This document shows, in pieces, positions 41,823 through 53,222 of a stretch of 64,000 nt of DNA; the first letter of the stretch is position 1, and each line of letters starts with the position of its first letter. The DNA is from Sphaerulina vaccinii (lineage: Eukaryota; Ascomycota; Dothideomycetes; Mycosphaerellales; Mycosphaerellaceae), in the NCBI GenBank assembly GCA_022570795.1, contig JAKUDP010000002.1, forward strand, positions 868,001 through 932,000, in the 5' to 3' direction. The notes beneath the pieces were generated by a model. That model ran no database searches. It had not been told where the DNA came from and saw only the letters and a list, made by a program, of their open reading frames with translations. The position numbers and the translations under genes were made by a program.

Positions 41823-43837
41823 CCTATTCGGCGGTATTTGGCCTGCTCTCTGTTGACCACTTCGAGCACTAGCCAATAGTACCAGTGATCATCATCACGA
41901 TCCCCAAGACAAGCGACAAAGATCTCACTACCACTGTCGCTTATGGGTAGGTCCGGTCTTGTCAGGTCAGGAAGGCCCCATGCTCCGATGTGCTGCCACT
42001 TATACGAGTGTTCGCTCTTGCTGGCAGTAGGAGCAGGTCGTGCGATGGTCCAGGCATTCATTGTAGTGAGTGAAGTGATACGGATATTACGCAGAGGGCA
42101 CCGCACTTTTAGCCATCCTTCTTGTGATACGATACTATTTTCGAGCTTCAGCGGTCCCACGTAGATGTCCAGTATCGTGAAAAGACTGGTGAATCCCCGA
42201 AAGTCCAGCCTGGTCTCTTTCGTCATGACTATATAGTCAATGGAAAGCCATGAGAAAGAAGGCATGTGGCGCTGGCAGCTTCGTAGCAAGTTCATATCAG
42301 CAGGCTTAGGTGGCCAGTACTCTCGACCACTATCTTTGGCAAACCAATGGAGTTGGTACAAGATGTGCTCTCGCCATAATCCCGCCATGTATTTCCCCTT
42401 CGTGAGGTCACTGACTTCACGCGCCAGTCCTGTAATAGCCCATGGTCTGTCATCGGGAAAGGTCAGGGAAGCCCCGGTGAAGGTGGACACCAGACTGGTC
42501 CAGAGACCGCAGAACTCACAGTACTCACCCCGATAGTAAGAATTGGTAACAGCATAGCCCATCTCCTTGATGTCGATAGTGTACAGCGGCCCTAGCCCTT
42601 GCAATAGCTTCTGGTCCAGATAACTCAGTCCGATCATACTGCCCGCATCATAATCGTTTGCGGGATACGTCTCGGTGGCTTGTCTGACTGTCGCACATTC
42701 CCACGTGATTGTATCGTCCAAGAAATGGAGCACTGCATGAGAAAGCAAGCGCTCTTGTAGCACCCAGCCCCTTTTGCTCAGAAGCGAAGATCTCAATCTC
42801 TGACGATGATATCTCGTGCGGATCAAGTTGTGCATTCCAGCCGGAAACTTGCTCCGAGAGTTTGGCTCAATGATGAACTCAATTGGCGCCAAAGTCTTTG
42901 GATCTCTTGCAAAAAACAGGCCTTGGTGTACGTCACTGGTCTCGGTTGCAGATATGTTGCAAAGGCTGTTGCTATAGACTTCGCACATCCTAGGTGCTTG
43001 CTCTGCCCAGTCGTATTTGTCTCCCTGGATGATGCAAAGACTGTCGATCCAGAGGTATCGCACGCCAAGAGCCTTAGACACGATGACAGCATGGCGAAAA
43101 GTGCGAGGCAGGCGCTCAACTTGTTGCGGAGTATGTAAGAAGTCATGATTGTCAGGTTGTAGCTTGAGAAAATCGGCATTGCCCCATCGATGGCTCAGAG
43201 TGGTGTATCGCTCTCCTTGCAGGTGGTCTTTCGCTGTCGTGATGATACGGAAGTGGTTGGGATAACAAGGGACCACGAGATCCAGCAGACGTGTCGGCAG
43301 GAAGTCGCCTGCAGAGGGCCTGCAAGCATGATGTCCTTTACAAGCTGCTGCCCATGTGGAGGCCAGAGCTAGTACATCATTTGCACCGGTGGAAGAGCCC
43401 TGTGGGATCCGGGGGCGCAGGTCTCTCGTGACAGTGAGTGAGGGAGCTTGAAAGTGAACGGTGCCACTGCTGGCAGTCTTGAAGAGAAGAGTAGATCTCA
43501 GGTTCGAGGCTTTGTTCAAGTGATTGTGATCGATGAATACGTTTGGCCGGCCTTCTTGCAAAGGCAGATTGATCCGGAACTTCGTAAATGGATGCTCCGC
43601 GTGACCAGCTTGTCGAGAACCTAGACTTCGAGCTACGGTTGGAAAACTGAGGTCGCAGTTGGGGCGTCTGTGCCTAGCTTCATATGTCAGCACCATGCAG
43701 ATTTGGCAGCCATGCTCTGCTGCAGTCCATAGATCCAGCTCGTATTCGTGATGCCGATAGTGAACTCCTCTGTCATTCTCCCACATAACCTGTCGTTCGC
43801 CATGAAGACAAGATGTGCAAATGTCGCAGAAAGGCAT

Positions 43838-44277
43838 GTGCTTGAATGTGGCCTGATGGCAACTTGGAGAATTTTCGGCCTGAAGTTCCAGCTTGAGATG
43901 GAGTCACACACACGCAGTGAATCGGCACGCCTCTTGATATTTTGTGATCCTTACGTGTTTTGAATGGCATCTAACGCCAGAGAAGTCCAGGTTCAAAGTC
44001 CCGCAGTTTGTGCGACCACGTGATGTGGAAGCACCATGGCGTATGTCCGGCAGATCAAGTGGTGCTGGCTGCTGGAGACGCGTTGTTTGAGGGAGGACAG
44101 GCCGACAGGCGAAGGTGAAGCAGTCAAAATCGCGTGAGCCGAGAATATAAGAGTGGCCGCAGCGTCCTCTGCCTCCGCACGATATCCGCATACGAAATGG
44201 ATGACGGTTAAGCCTCATCGAGATAGCGCATCGTTTCTGGTGCCGGATCCCAACAGCACTTGGCCCCAGCGGCGACT
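43838..44277. other. intergenic between two HET genes
   Basis: About 440 bases between two genes on the same strand. A long minus-strand frame continues past the second HET gene's spliced stop into this region but is not coding by the preferred model. No RIP-like composition. Confidence 0.45.
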
Positions 44278-46146
44278 TCAGGCTATGCAAACCTGCTGGA
44301 AAACGTTCGTCACGTTGTCTGTAGAGCCATGCAGTGCCATCGCAGCACGCTCGACAGCCTGTCCATGCATCAGATCTGCCTTGAGTCAGCACATGGTTGA
44401 ACAGTCGCCAAGCAGTCCACATACTTGTTGAGAAGGCATGTCCTACGAGCTCATATACAGGCTCGGTACTACTGTCTTTCTGCCTCAGTAGCCATGGAGT
44501 GCTTGCTCCAGCAAGAATTGCCAAGACGTCACCTTCGGCAGCCTGTCCAGAGACCATACCAAGATATGAGCCGCCAGGGGTGGCGAAGAAGCGGCACTTC
44601 TTGCTGCCAATGAGTGAGCTGAGCATGGGATCGTATGCATCGGAGTATTTCTGTTGATCTCTGACGAACAGCCATTCTCGAAATTGCTGGCCTTGACCTG
44701 TCAAGCGTTCGCTCATAGTGATCCCTGCTTGAAGTATGCTCCATATTGCCATTGCTGCTGCGTCTATGGATCGGTCGAAGCGGAATTTGAGGACGCACTC
44801 GCACAAACGTTGCTGGAGGAGATCAATGCATCTCACTTTATGCAGTCAGCATGAAGAACGAATAGCCTGGCATGTTCCGGTCAAGATACCTTACCTCGTT
44901 CTTCTGCTGCACAAGAAAGAAAGTTTCCTGGCACATCTGCTGGTATCGGTGACAAGACGAGCTCGACCGAACCAACAAGATGCGTCCACACTCGAAGTTG
45001 ACCGTTCGTAAGACGATCGGCCACAGTCTCGGGATAATCAAAGAGGTCTTGGGACTTTGACGCCTTGCTAGCATCGAAGCCCGAAGTTGCTCGAAATAGA
45101 AATGGAGCAGGCGGTTGAAAGACTGTAGACCAGCTGGGCACTTGTGCTGTGCGTATCTCGTGCATGCCACCCAGAGCCAAGACATCCAGCGATCGCTCGT
45201 ATTGGATCACGCGAAGTATGAAGTCCGCGTACACAGTATCCAGAGGCACGCTGTAGTCTGGAACAATGCCAAGCTCGCGGGGCAGTAGTCCCAGCATACC
45301 GTAGATCCTATCATGCATTACGGTGACCTGACTGCCACGGAGTGCGGCAAGAAGGTCAGGAATGCTCTTGAGATCATCACGATTGGATTCTGATGCTGCC
45401 ATTATTGGCGCGGCGAACTTCAGAGCCAGCCGCATCATAAAGTAAGGCAGAGTACGGCCTGGCTGATTCTGATTCCGCAAACGGAATATTGCTAGTATAC
45501 CCATCAGAAGGCGAGGGAAATGGATCATGTGGTCGCCGAGACGCGCTTGCGGGTTGCTAGCCAAGACAGCTTCTTGTATCGTCCACAATCTGTCCCACCA
45601 CGTGTTGCGAAAGATCATCTCGAGATCGCGACTTTCCAGGCCATCGATTGCGCCTTGTAGTAAGTGAAGTTCCGGCTGATCCAGGGTCGAGCGTTTGCTA
45701 GCTCGATCAATTACGTTCAAGGTATACGCGGTCGTATGGTCGCCACGACCAAGCCAGATATGCACAGTGCTTGCCTTACTGTAAATCTCGCGCATGAGAG
45801 CCACCTGCTGACTCCGCTCCGCAAGATCTTGCTGATTGATGCAAAGAGCGTCCACCCAGATATGCGAACCAGCACCTAGGTTGTCTCGCAGTATGCAAAG
45901 GACATCATGCAGATTCCGTGTAACTGAAATTATATTACCAGCTATGGAGATAGTCCGGCCGCTGACTTCTGCGCCCCAAGCGTAGGATATCGAGTCGAAT
46001 TCCGGACATTGGTCTAGAGGATAGACCTCAAGCTCGGCATTGAGCGGGCTTATGGCTAAGTCGTGGCCATTGGCTTTCTCTAGTCGAAGAAGGCGGAACT
46101 GTCGGATACCCGGATCAAGTGCACGGTATGGAAAGGTACGTTCCAT
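44278..46146 (-). CDS. HET-domain protein (heterokaryon incompatibility family)
   Basis: Three exons: 44895-46146, 44425-44835 and 44278-44375. Introns are 59 nt (GTAAGG...CATAAAG) and 49 nt (GTATGT...AAGGCAG). The product is 586 residues. The HET domain starts near residue 49: FDSISYAWGAEVSGRTI, LHDVLCILRD, HIWVDALCINQQDLAERSQQ, MREIYSKASTVHIWLG, then WWDRLWTIQEAVLAS. The second intron is supported because splicing restores the usual HET-protein ending GHAFSTNLMHGQAVE, while reading through yields an atypical tail. These are cytoplasmic cell-death or self/non-self proteins. It is the middle of three HET loci on the same strand. Confidence 0.85.
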
Positions 46147-46532
46147 TTTGGCGATGGCGTCCAGGCGGGCGGTAATGTTGTTGTGTTGTTCTTACACGTC
46201 TCGCCATTGTGCGATCGTGCATGCGTCTTGATCTTCTATCATTGTTCAAGGCTTGCAGCTTCTACGCGAAGAGCGTGAGCCCACTGGTGAGTATCGCATG
46301 ATAGAGCACGCGTCGATGAGTTGATGGAGAGTGATCGATGTCGGTTGATGTAGAAGGTGAAAACAAGTTGGAGCCTTTGGGAAGTCAGGAAGTCACAAGT
46401 GTGAAGTCATTTCGTTATTAAGAGGCTTGGCGCATAGCGCAATAACCCTAAGCGGAATAAACAAATGAGTTCAGTTGAGCTATTGGTGATGAAGGCAGAC
46501 ACATCACTTAAATCGTCTTTGGACTCTTTCAA
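46147..46532. other. intergenic
   Basis: About 385 bases upstream of the second HET gene, with no supported gene. Presumably its promoter and the 3' flank of the secreted-protein gene. Confidence 0.4.
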
Positions 46533-47119
46533 CTACATGTACGTAGATGCGTAACAGCTCCCATTTGGATGCAACATCGGCACCGGCATGAATAAGTCCT
46601 CATATGTCGCGATCATCTTGCTAGCCTGCTTCTCATATACAACAGCTCGAGCCAGAAGACCCAACAAGTCATCACCTTGTCTACCTTCGGTGTAGTTGAA
46701 GACCATATTTATACTCGCGTTGAGTCTCATGCCTACAGTCCATTGTGTCAGTCTAGTCTACTTCGCTGCACTTTCTACTCACCATCCTTCGTATAAAGTG
46801 GTGTTGCAATCTCCCACTTGTGTGGGTCCGTCGGATTGGGCGCCATGATGGTCTTATGATCAACTGCAACCGCATCGTCGTCCGAATCATCAGGTTTTCC
46901 GATCCGATCGAGGTTGATGGCTATAGTGGTGCCATTAGATGTATTGGTTGCTCCGTGGATACCGATCACGAGGAGATCGTCGTATGCCGCAAGAAGATCA
47001 TAGACAAGCTGTTGCGCAAAGATGAGATTGTCTGAGGCGTTGCCGTATACTGGCTTCGCATCTTGTGCCAGAGATAGGCAGCAGAAGAGGAGGACGAGGA
47101 AGCTGTGCATTGTATGCAT
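46533..47119 (-). CDS. small secreted protein, no recognised family
   Basis: Two exons, 46783-47119 and 46533-46732, with a 50-nt intron (GTGAGT...CTGTAG), give 178 residues. The start at 47119 yields a signal peptide (MHTMHSFLVLLFCCLSLAQ). The mature part has several N-glycosylation sequons (NAS, NTS, NGT, NYT), an acidic stretch (KPDDSDDDAVAV) and one Cys near the C-terminus. No domain recognised. Size, secretion and position next to HET genes and transposons make it a candidate effector or surface protein, which is inference only. Confidence 0.65.
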
Positions 47120-47937
47120 CTTGAAGGACTCTTTGTGAAGAGGTCTGAAGAGCTGAGCAGAATCTTTCGTGCAGGGAAAAGTGCTGCACTGGAAATGATA
47201 TATACAGGCAACCTTCTGCAGTCTGGGTATTCGTATGCCGGTGTCTGTGCGCAGTCTCGATCTCAGCAAAAACAATGGTCGTGCAATGCGCAGTGCAACT
47301 CGAATGAAACGATGTCCGCGTGGTCGCCGTGCTTTGCTTTATATGCCATTCTTCTTACGACAATGTGCCTGCTGAGTAGCTGCTGCTAGCCTTTTGTGGA
47401 CCAAGTAGCTATGCCGCGTCCGAATTCGTGCTCCATGGCATAGATGCATATATCCTTTGCAGACAGTTGCAACTCATCTGCTTCGAGGACGCGCGTCAAA
47501 AGCCCTAGTTCGTGACGCTGTGCAATGGAAGTGCACGATGTGCTGCGAATGTGCTGCTCGTTAGTGCATAGAGCAGACTTCTAGAACCATCGTGTTCTGC
47601 ATTGTGTAACTGCCGAGCCGTGAGTTCAGAACTCTTCCATCTACTCCACATCTGCAAGCTTCAATCCTAGGCTTGAAGAAGGACTGTCAATCGCCGACAG
47701 TGCAGTTGCAACGCTCCATGGAGAGGTTCGCAGCGAATCCGGATGCTCCAGATGCAGAAGAAGTCAGAAGTTCGATCAGGACGAACGAGTGCCGAGCAGA
47801 ACCCATGTCGACACGGTGTTCTGACTGCGGAGAACCTTGAAGCCACATGTGACTGCACGCGGCCAGTCGAGGTCATACCAGACGGAGGAGCCGTTGCGCT
47901 CCATACTACACAAGCCGGACCATTCTAGGAAGGAGGC
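47120..47937. other. intergenic, no gene recognised
   Basis: About 820 bases with no coding signal, no RIP-like composition and no repeat noticed. It contains the promoter of the secreted-protein gene and the 3' flank of the HET/Zn2Cys6 gene. Confidence 0.4.
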
Positions 47938-50613
47938 TCACTTCGCGCGTTGCGCTTCGCGATATTTGCATTCGAGCTTTTGTTCTTTGCATGATTGGCA
48001 AGGAGCTTCGCCGTCACACTTTTGCTTGCGTTTTCGACACTCCTCATATGCCTATTACCGTCAGTGAACGCGTGAAGGGTCTCTGCAAGCATAGGGACTT
48101 ACTGTTGCTGTTCGCTTAGCCGTTTGTCTCGGCTGAATTGAGCTCGGTGTAATAGGCACAATAGAAACTGGAGCAAACTTCGTCGGATCGCGCTCGAAGA
48201 ACTGCGGTGGTGGTGGCGGTGCTGCCTGACGCGATCTCCCGCTGAACAGTTCATCAATATCGCCCACTGAAGACACCGCACCCACTGAGGAGATCGCTGC
48301 ACTCAATCCAGACGCCGTGGCTCCAAAGCTTTCATTGACATGGCTAGGAAAGGCTTCGGAGAAGGTTGATCGCTGATATGAAGTACCAGTAAAGGTGTAC
48401 ATCGCGTTGTCTGATGGTAAATATCCCCCGTCTCCATACTGGACGGCAGGCGGTGGCGGTATATTGCCATACGGCGGCGGAGGATAGTATCCACCCCGAG
48501 ACATTTCATGATATTGCACTGGAATGCCATCGAAAAGACTGGTGTCAACGTGATCGAGCATCTGGTAATGGCTACGCTTGACTCCTGTACTCTGTTCGGC
48601 CACAGGACGAGCAGTCGCGATGACAGTAAATTGGTTATTGGCGTTAACATCTGCAACGACCTCGTGGAAGCTGTGCTCGACTGGCACGGAGGTGGTAGTA
48701 GCACTCATGCTTGCCTGAACACCATACACTGAGTCGACCTGGGTGTCCTGGGATGCCGGGACGGGTCTATGGTGGACAAAAGTTGCTGATTGTTGGTGCT
48801 CTAGAGTGCTAGGATTTCTCAAGTGGTTATCTGCGAACAGATCTTTCAAACCAGGAAGTTGCGGTAGAGTTGACTTGATCGAGCTTGAGTCTTGGGTAGT
48901 ACTTAGTACGTTGGACAGCGGAGTCGTTGCGTGAGTAAGTTGCTCTTTGTTCGCTGTTTCTTGTGTAGCTCCATCATATTCTGATGTCGGACAGGGCTCA
49001 CAGACCAGCGAGGAGGGCGATGGGCGGGCATCGTATGTTGTTGCCATATCGATTTCGGAAAGCTTGGAACGATCCTGCGTGTCCGAAAGCTTAGGAGCTC
49101 CCGGGTGGATGTAGCGTGGAACACCGCGTGACTTATCAGGAAGACCTGCTAGATTTCGTTCAGAGCCGATTGTAGCGAAGCGGCTGAGAGATGCTGCATT
49201 ATGCAGGTCCTCTACTGCTGATGAGGACTTATGCGTTTGACCTCGACCCTTTATGCCATTCGTGATCTTCCAGTATGCTGGACATTCCAGACTCCAGTGA
49301 CCCGGATCCATAGTCTTGACACAGATATGTTTCATGTGTTCCGAATGTTCCAGATCGAATGCATACACAGCATTCTCAACTTCGTGATATTTCTCGTCCG
49401 GTACCCTATAATATAGCCGTGGTTCCTGGAGTCGTGATTGAGCTTCGATCTCTAACAGCAATATCTCAATAGGTGACTTGAGTCCGGTGGGCGCCACAAC
49501 CTTGCGCTCTGAACAATTAAGCTGCAGCAGGAGTAGTCCAGGACCACTCGAGGAGGTGGGATCTATCATGCGAGCTCTTTTGCATTTGGCTTTGATCTCC
49601 AGACCTAGGCCTGTAATAGCGCATGACCATGCAGCGGCATTGGTATCTGTTACAATGCCACGACAATGTGCAAAGTCCTCTGGTCCGCGAGCCAAGACTC
49701 CGGTTGGACGTCCATAGTCTTCGAGAGCAATGGAGTGATCGTGTTGCTAAGCCAATATCGACTGATCAGTGCTGGTGGCGATGATCTTCTTCTGCAGTCG
49801 TTGGAAAGCCTCATTACCTTCACCATAGCGAGGTGTCATATTGATCCTAAACAGACCTAGAAGACAGTATGCTCGATCTTCTTCTTCCGTAGTCACTCTG
49901 CAAGCGCCCCAACTCATTCTGCAAGCTACGGAGGCTTCGCTGAGTCTTCTAGGATCATCCAAATATCGCTTATCTATGCCGGTGATCTTTGCTAACAGCT
50001 TTGCCAAACACTGGCCAGAGAGCGCAGCATGGCCGGTGTGCTTGGTCTTAGTTCCTATGACCTCCCAGTAGCGATTGAGGAAGACAGTCTCTTTGTTGGC
50101 GAGAAGTTCCTGTACAGTCCAGCCCCTAGTGAACCACTGTGAGGCTCCAATCTGCTGATCGCGATCATGTTCCGCATATCGGCCCTCACAGCCGCACCCA
50201 GGGTATAAGTGGGTATACTGCGGACAAGTCCGAAACTGGACATCTGAAAGGTAGACGTAACACCGAACCGCGTTCTCGTAGTATCCATACATGGAATTGA
50301 TGGCCTTCGAGAGCTCTGAGCTCGAACGTTTGTCGATGCAGCAAGTGTCTATCCAAGCATAGTGGGGTTCATTGCCATTCCTATCGTGGTGTTGACGTAC
50401 GAAATCGCAAAAGTTGATAATCTTATCGTACCCGGGCCCAGCAGTACATTGTTTCTTTGCGTGATGTTTGTACGAGACCTCTTCTAGTCCCCAACGGTGG
50501 GACAAGATGGCATACTCTGGCAAGTCTCTGCCAGAGAAGTCCTCGAGCTTCGGTGGCTTCTTAAGCGTGTTGAGGAGTCTCATGTATGCGGAGAGGGAAT
50601 TCGCTCTGACCAC
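47938..50613 (-). pseudogene. HET-domain / C-terminal Zn2Cys6 fusion gene with in-frame TAG and lost zinc ligand
   Basis: Exon 1 spans 48103-50613 and exon 2 spans 47938-48051, joined over a 51-nt intron (GTAAGT...GTAATAG). The total is 874 codons with one internal stop. The start may be 50613 or the more typical MRLLNTLKK at 50583. Residues ~25-250 are a HET-E-type domain (EYAILSHRWGLEEVSY, HYAWIDTCCIDKRSSSELSK, FTRGWTVQELLANKE). A TAG at 49747-49749 interrupts TDQSILA-stop-QHDHS where this family has Trp. A Ser/Pro-rich middle follows. Exon 2 encodes a Zn2Cys6 cluster (ECRKRKQKCDGEAPCQSC...C) whose first Cys is Tyr (TAT for TGT). Both changes are RIP-type CpA-to-TpA on the plus strand. Confidence 0.8.
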
Positions 50614-51433
50614 CAGTAACCGTAGAGAAGCGGTAAGGTTCTGTGAATCCGATCAGGCAAGATTGAGTCGATCGAGTACAATTAACGTCGCAAGGCTGTG
50701 CGCATTTCAGCTGTACTGCGCCCATTCGGAAAGGTGGTAGACGTCAGCCACATCCGCTGCAACGACGGCTCTTCCTCATCGCCACCATGCCGGCCTTGCT
50801 GTCTATCATTATAGAGATACCAGATAGGATGGTCGTGGCGCCTAAGCCTAGTGCAAGACTGATCAGAAGATCGAGATAAGATAGTTGTCGATGTATCGTC
50901 AGACGAGCGAGAAACGAAGTCACGAAAAGATATCGCCAAGTCGTGACTTGAAATACTGCATATCGTGACTCAGGCCTGCTACACAAGAACAGTATATCGG
51001 CCCACTTCGTGACATCTTCTTGACAATCATCATCACCACTTCTCAATATACCATCATGATCATCATCTCGGCATCAAAGCTGTCAACAGTGCCTCGTACT
51101 CATCCCGATGCAGATTTCAGATGTAAATGGTCCTTCGCAAGTGGCAAATCTGTTCACTGCTGCTCAGATTGTGAAGAAACTTGAAGACCTTGCAGAATTA
51201 GCACAATCGCCCTGGGTGCTCGAACTAATGGAACCCTAGTCGTGCCAGGACAATCATTACAGGCTAGGGAACATGTTACTGTCGATCACATAACATAGAT
51301 CTTTATATCGGCCGACAAGGATATGCGGTCGAGCTCGCGGGTACCTGCAGATGATCTCCCGTCTTCAGTTTCACGCGTTTCGCGACATTCTCTCTTCCTT
51401 TCTTCGCACATTACCGGTATCGAACTTGTCAAC
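50614..51433. promoter_or_regulatory. divergent intergenic region
   Basis: About 820 bases between the HET/Zn2Cys6 gene and the plus-strand MYND gene. No supported ORF, RNA or repeat. Confidence 0.4.
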
Positions 51434-52916
51434 ATGGCAATCCCGAAGCTGCTATCTTCGCAGTGCAACTATTGCAGAACGAAGATCGAAGGCAAGTCAT
51501 CTTGTGCAGGCTGTAAAGCTGTGCACTACTGCTCGACGGTACGGAGTCCTCACTGTTTGGCACTAACTTCCTCAGCCTCTCGCCATACACTGTACACTTG
51601 AGATCAGACATATCGTGTAAGCTACTTACACTCCTTGCTCTCAGGAACATCAGACAGCCGATTGGCCAAACCACAAGAAAAGATGCATCCCGGTGAAGAA
51701 GGCTCGCATTCTCATGGAGAAAGAAGAGACGGCGCTTCGCAACTTTCCAGGCGACTTTTCATGCCCACCCAATCCATTCGATGAGGAGGAGCCTCACTTC
51801 TGGGGCTGACTGGGGACTCGTCCGTACATGCGAGCTCGATACGGTCTGCTCGATTCGCTGCGCAAGATCAGAACTCGTGAAGCTGTCCAAGCCTCACGCG
51901 ATCATGTTATGGACCTTCTCCGGCTCTGTCGTGGCGACAATATGGGTGTGCGAGACATGACGCCTGCTCTTATGATTCGTCTTGGTCATGATCAAGAGGC
52001 ATACGACTTCATGAAGTGGTAAGCAGCAGCCAATGTCTCGCATTACGTGTCCCCACTGCGGCGACAAGCCTAGACACGGGCATCCATGGAGTGTGTTCAA
52101 GATTCCAGAGACACTTGCTTACCGATGGAACTGCAGGTACGCTACTGCTGGGAATGACAGTCATTATGACTGGGGTGATCTCAAACTACCTTTCCTGAAT
52201 CTCAAGGTATGACAGATCGCACTAACGCTCACATTATCTGACACCGTCTAGGGGGAAGATGCCTTGGAGCCCATCACTTTCGAGCCATGGACCAGCAAAT
52301 ACGGTGATCTCGCTCACAAAGTCGCTCTCACGCTCGTCAAGTTGCGTCTTCTGCTCGACTTGTACTCTCTGAAGAACTCCACGAAATTAGCCGAGCAGCT
52401 CCCACAAGAACTTCTCGATAGCGTTCGCGAACACTTGACCAGCGAGATCGTGGCAAAGAACACAAGCCTTCTGCACAACGTCCGCGATGGCATCAGTATC
52501 CAACCTCAGATCGACGCCATCGAACAGCAGATGGGTAGTAAGTGCTGTTCTCGATGTCTTACTGAGCTTGCATCGACTATGGTGCTCGATTCAAAGACGT
52601 ACGAGTATTTGAAACAGGTGCGCATCTCAGAGACACTTGCTAACCCTTCTACCTGCTATATTTAGCCATGTTTGAGACTGTCACGGAGTCTAACAGGTAC
52701 TTCTGGCCTGCGATCGTCGATCCTGGCTCGGACTTGACTACCCAGCACCGTATAGCATTGGAAGCCGTGCTGAAATGCAGCTGAAATTGCAGTACTTTTA
52801 CGAAGTGAGTGGGAGACGAGGACAAAGAAGTATATAAACTGCTTTCTGACTATTTGCAGGCCTGGGAGGAGACACCTGGAGCCATCGAGTGGGTCAAGAA
52901 GAAGTTGCAACAGTAG
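51434..52916 (+). pseudogene. MYND zinc-finger protein gene with an in-frame TGA
   Basis: Six exons (51434-51538, 51645-52018, 52137-52206, 52252-52617, 52697-52804, 52860-52916) keep one frame of 360 codons including the final stop. The N-terminus is a MYND finger: CNYCRTKIEGKSSCAGCKAV, HYCST, then HQTADWPNHKKRC. The conserved middle reads PNPFDEEEPHFWG-TGA-LGTRPYMRARYGLLDS. The TGA at 51807-51809 lies exactly in frame between conserved segments. It is followed by CTG, close to the leaky UGA-CUA context, so readthrough is a minor alternative to pseudogenisation. The C-terminus is AWEETPGAIEWVKKKL. The fifth-exon acceptor (52696) was chosen because it keeps phase. Such fungal MYND proteins have unknown roles, probably protein interaction. 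Confidence 0.7.
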
Positions 52917-53222
52917 TGCGCTATTCTGCTCCTGGTGAGCGCTCTTCTCATGCTCTCGGACTCATAACATATCGTCGAAGCACATCGGAGATCGTGAGTG
53001 ATAGATGCATTGTCGGAAGGCTTTGTTCTTCGTCATTTGTGCTATTTCGGGCATGAAATTGGTGATGTTCTTTGTGCATCGTTACTTTGAACCGAATTCC
53101 CATACTGACAGCAGCATTTACGACCACTTCAACATTTCTGAGCCACAGTCAACTTTACCAGAAGCCTACATGCATTTCAGATAAATCTCGACTGGCTCGA
53201 GACCTAATCGAGCAATCAAAGG

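Larger units (their letters stand above)
41768..43837 (-). pseudogene. HET-domain gene, 3' end replaced by hAT sequence
   Basis: The 689-residue open frame has an N-terminal CxxC cysteine segment (FCDICTSCLHGE) common in fungal HET proteins. The HET domain runs from about 211 to 365, with YTTLSHRWGN, FRHAVIVSKALGVRYLWIDS, LCIIQGDKYDWAEQAPRM and YSNSLCNISAT. The last ~15 codons (from 41815 downward) come from the hAT end, because the element sits inside the reading frame. The native C-terminus, about 67 residues, is at 30969-31240. HET proteins mediate heterokaryon incompatibility and programmed cell death; the truncated protein retains its HET domain and could still be made. Confidence 0.85.

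Noticed and set aside
41625..41879. 84-codon plus-strand ORF at the hAT right end
   Set aside because: It spans transposase remnant, hAT terminus and HET antisense sequence; a chance frame.
43904..44277. Longer C-terminus of the second HET gene by reading through to 43904
   Set aside because: A GTATGT...CAG intron restores the usual HET-protein ending (NLMHGQAVE); the read-through tail is atypical.
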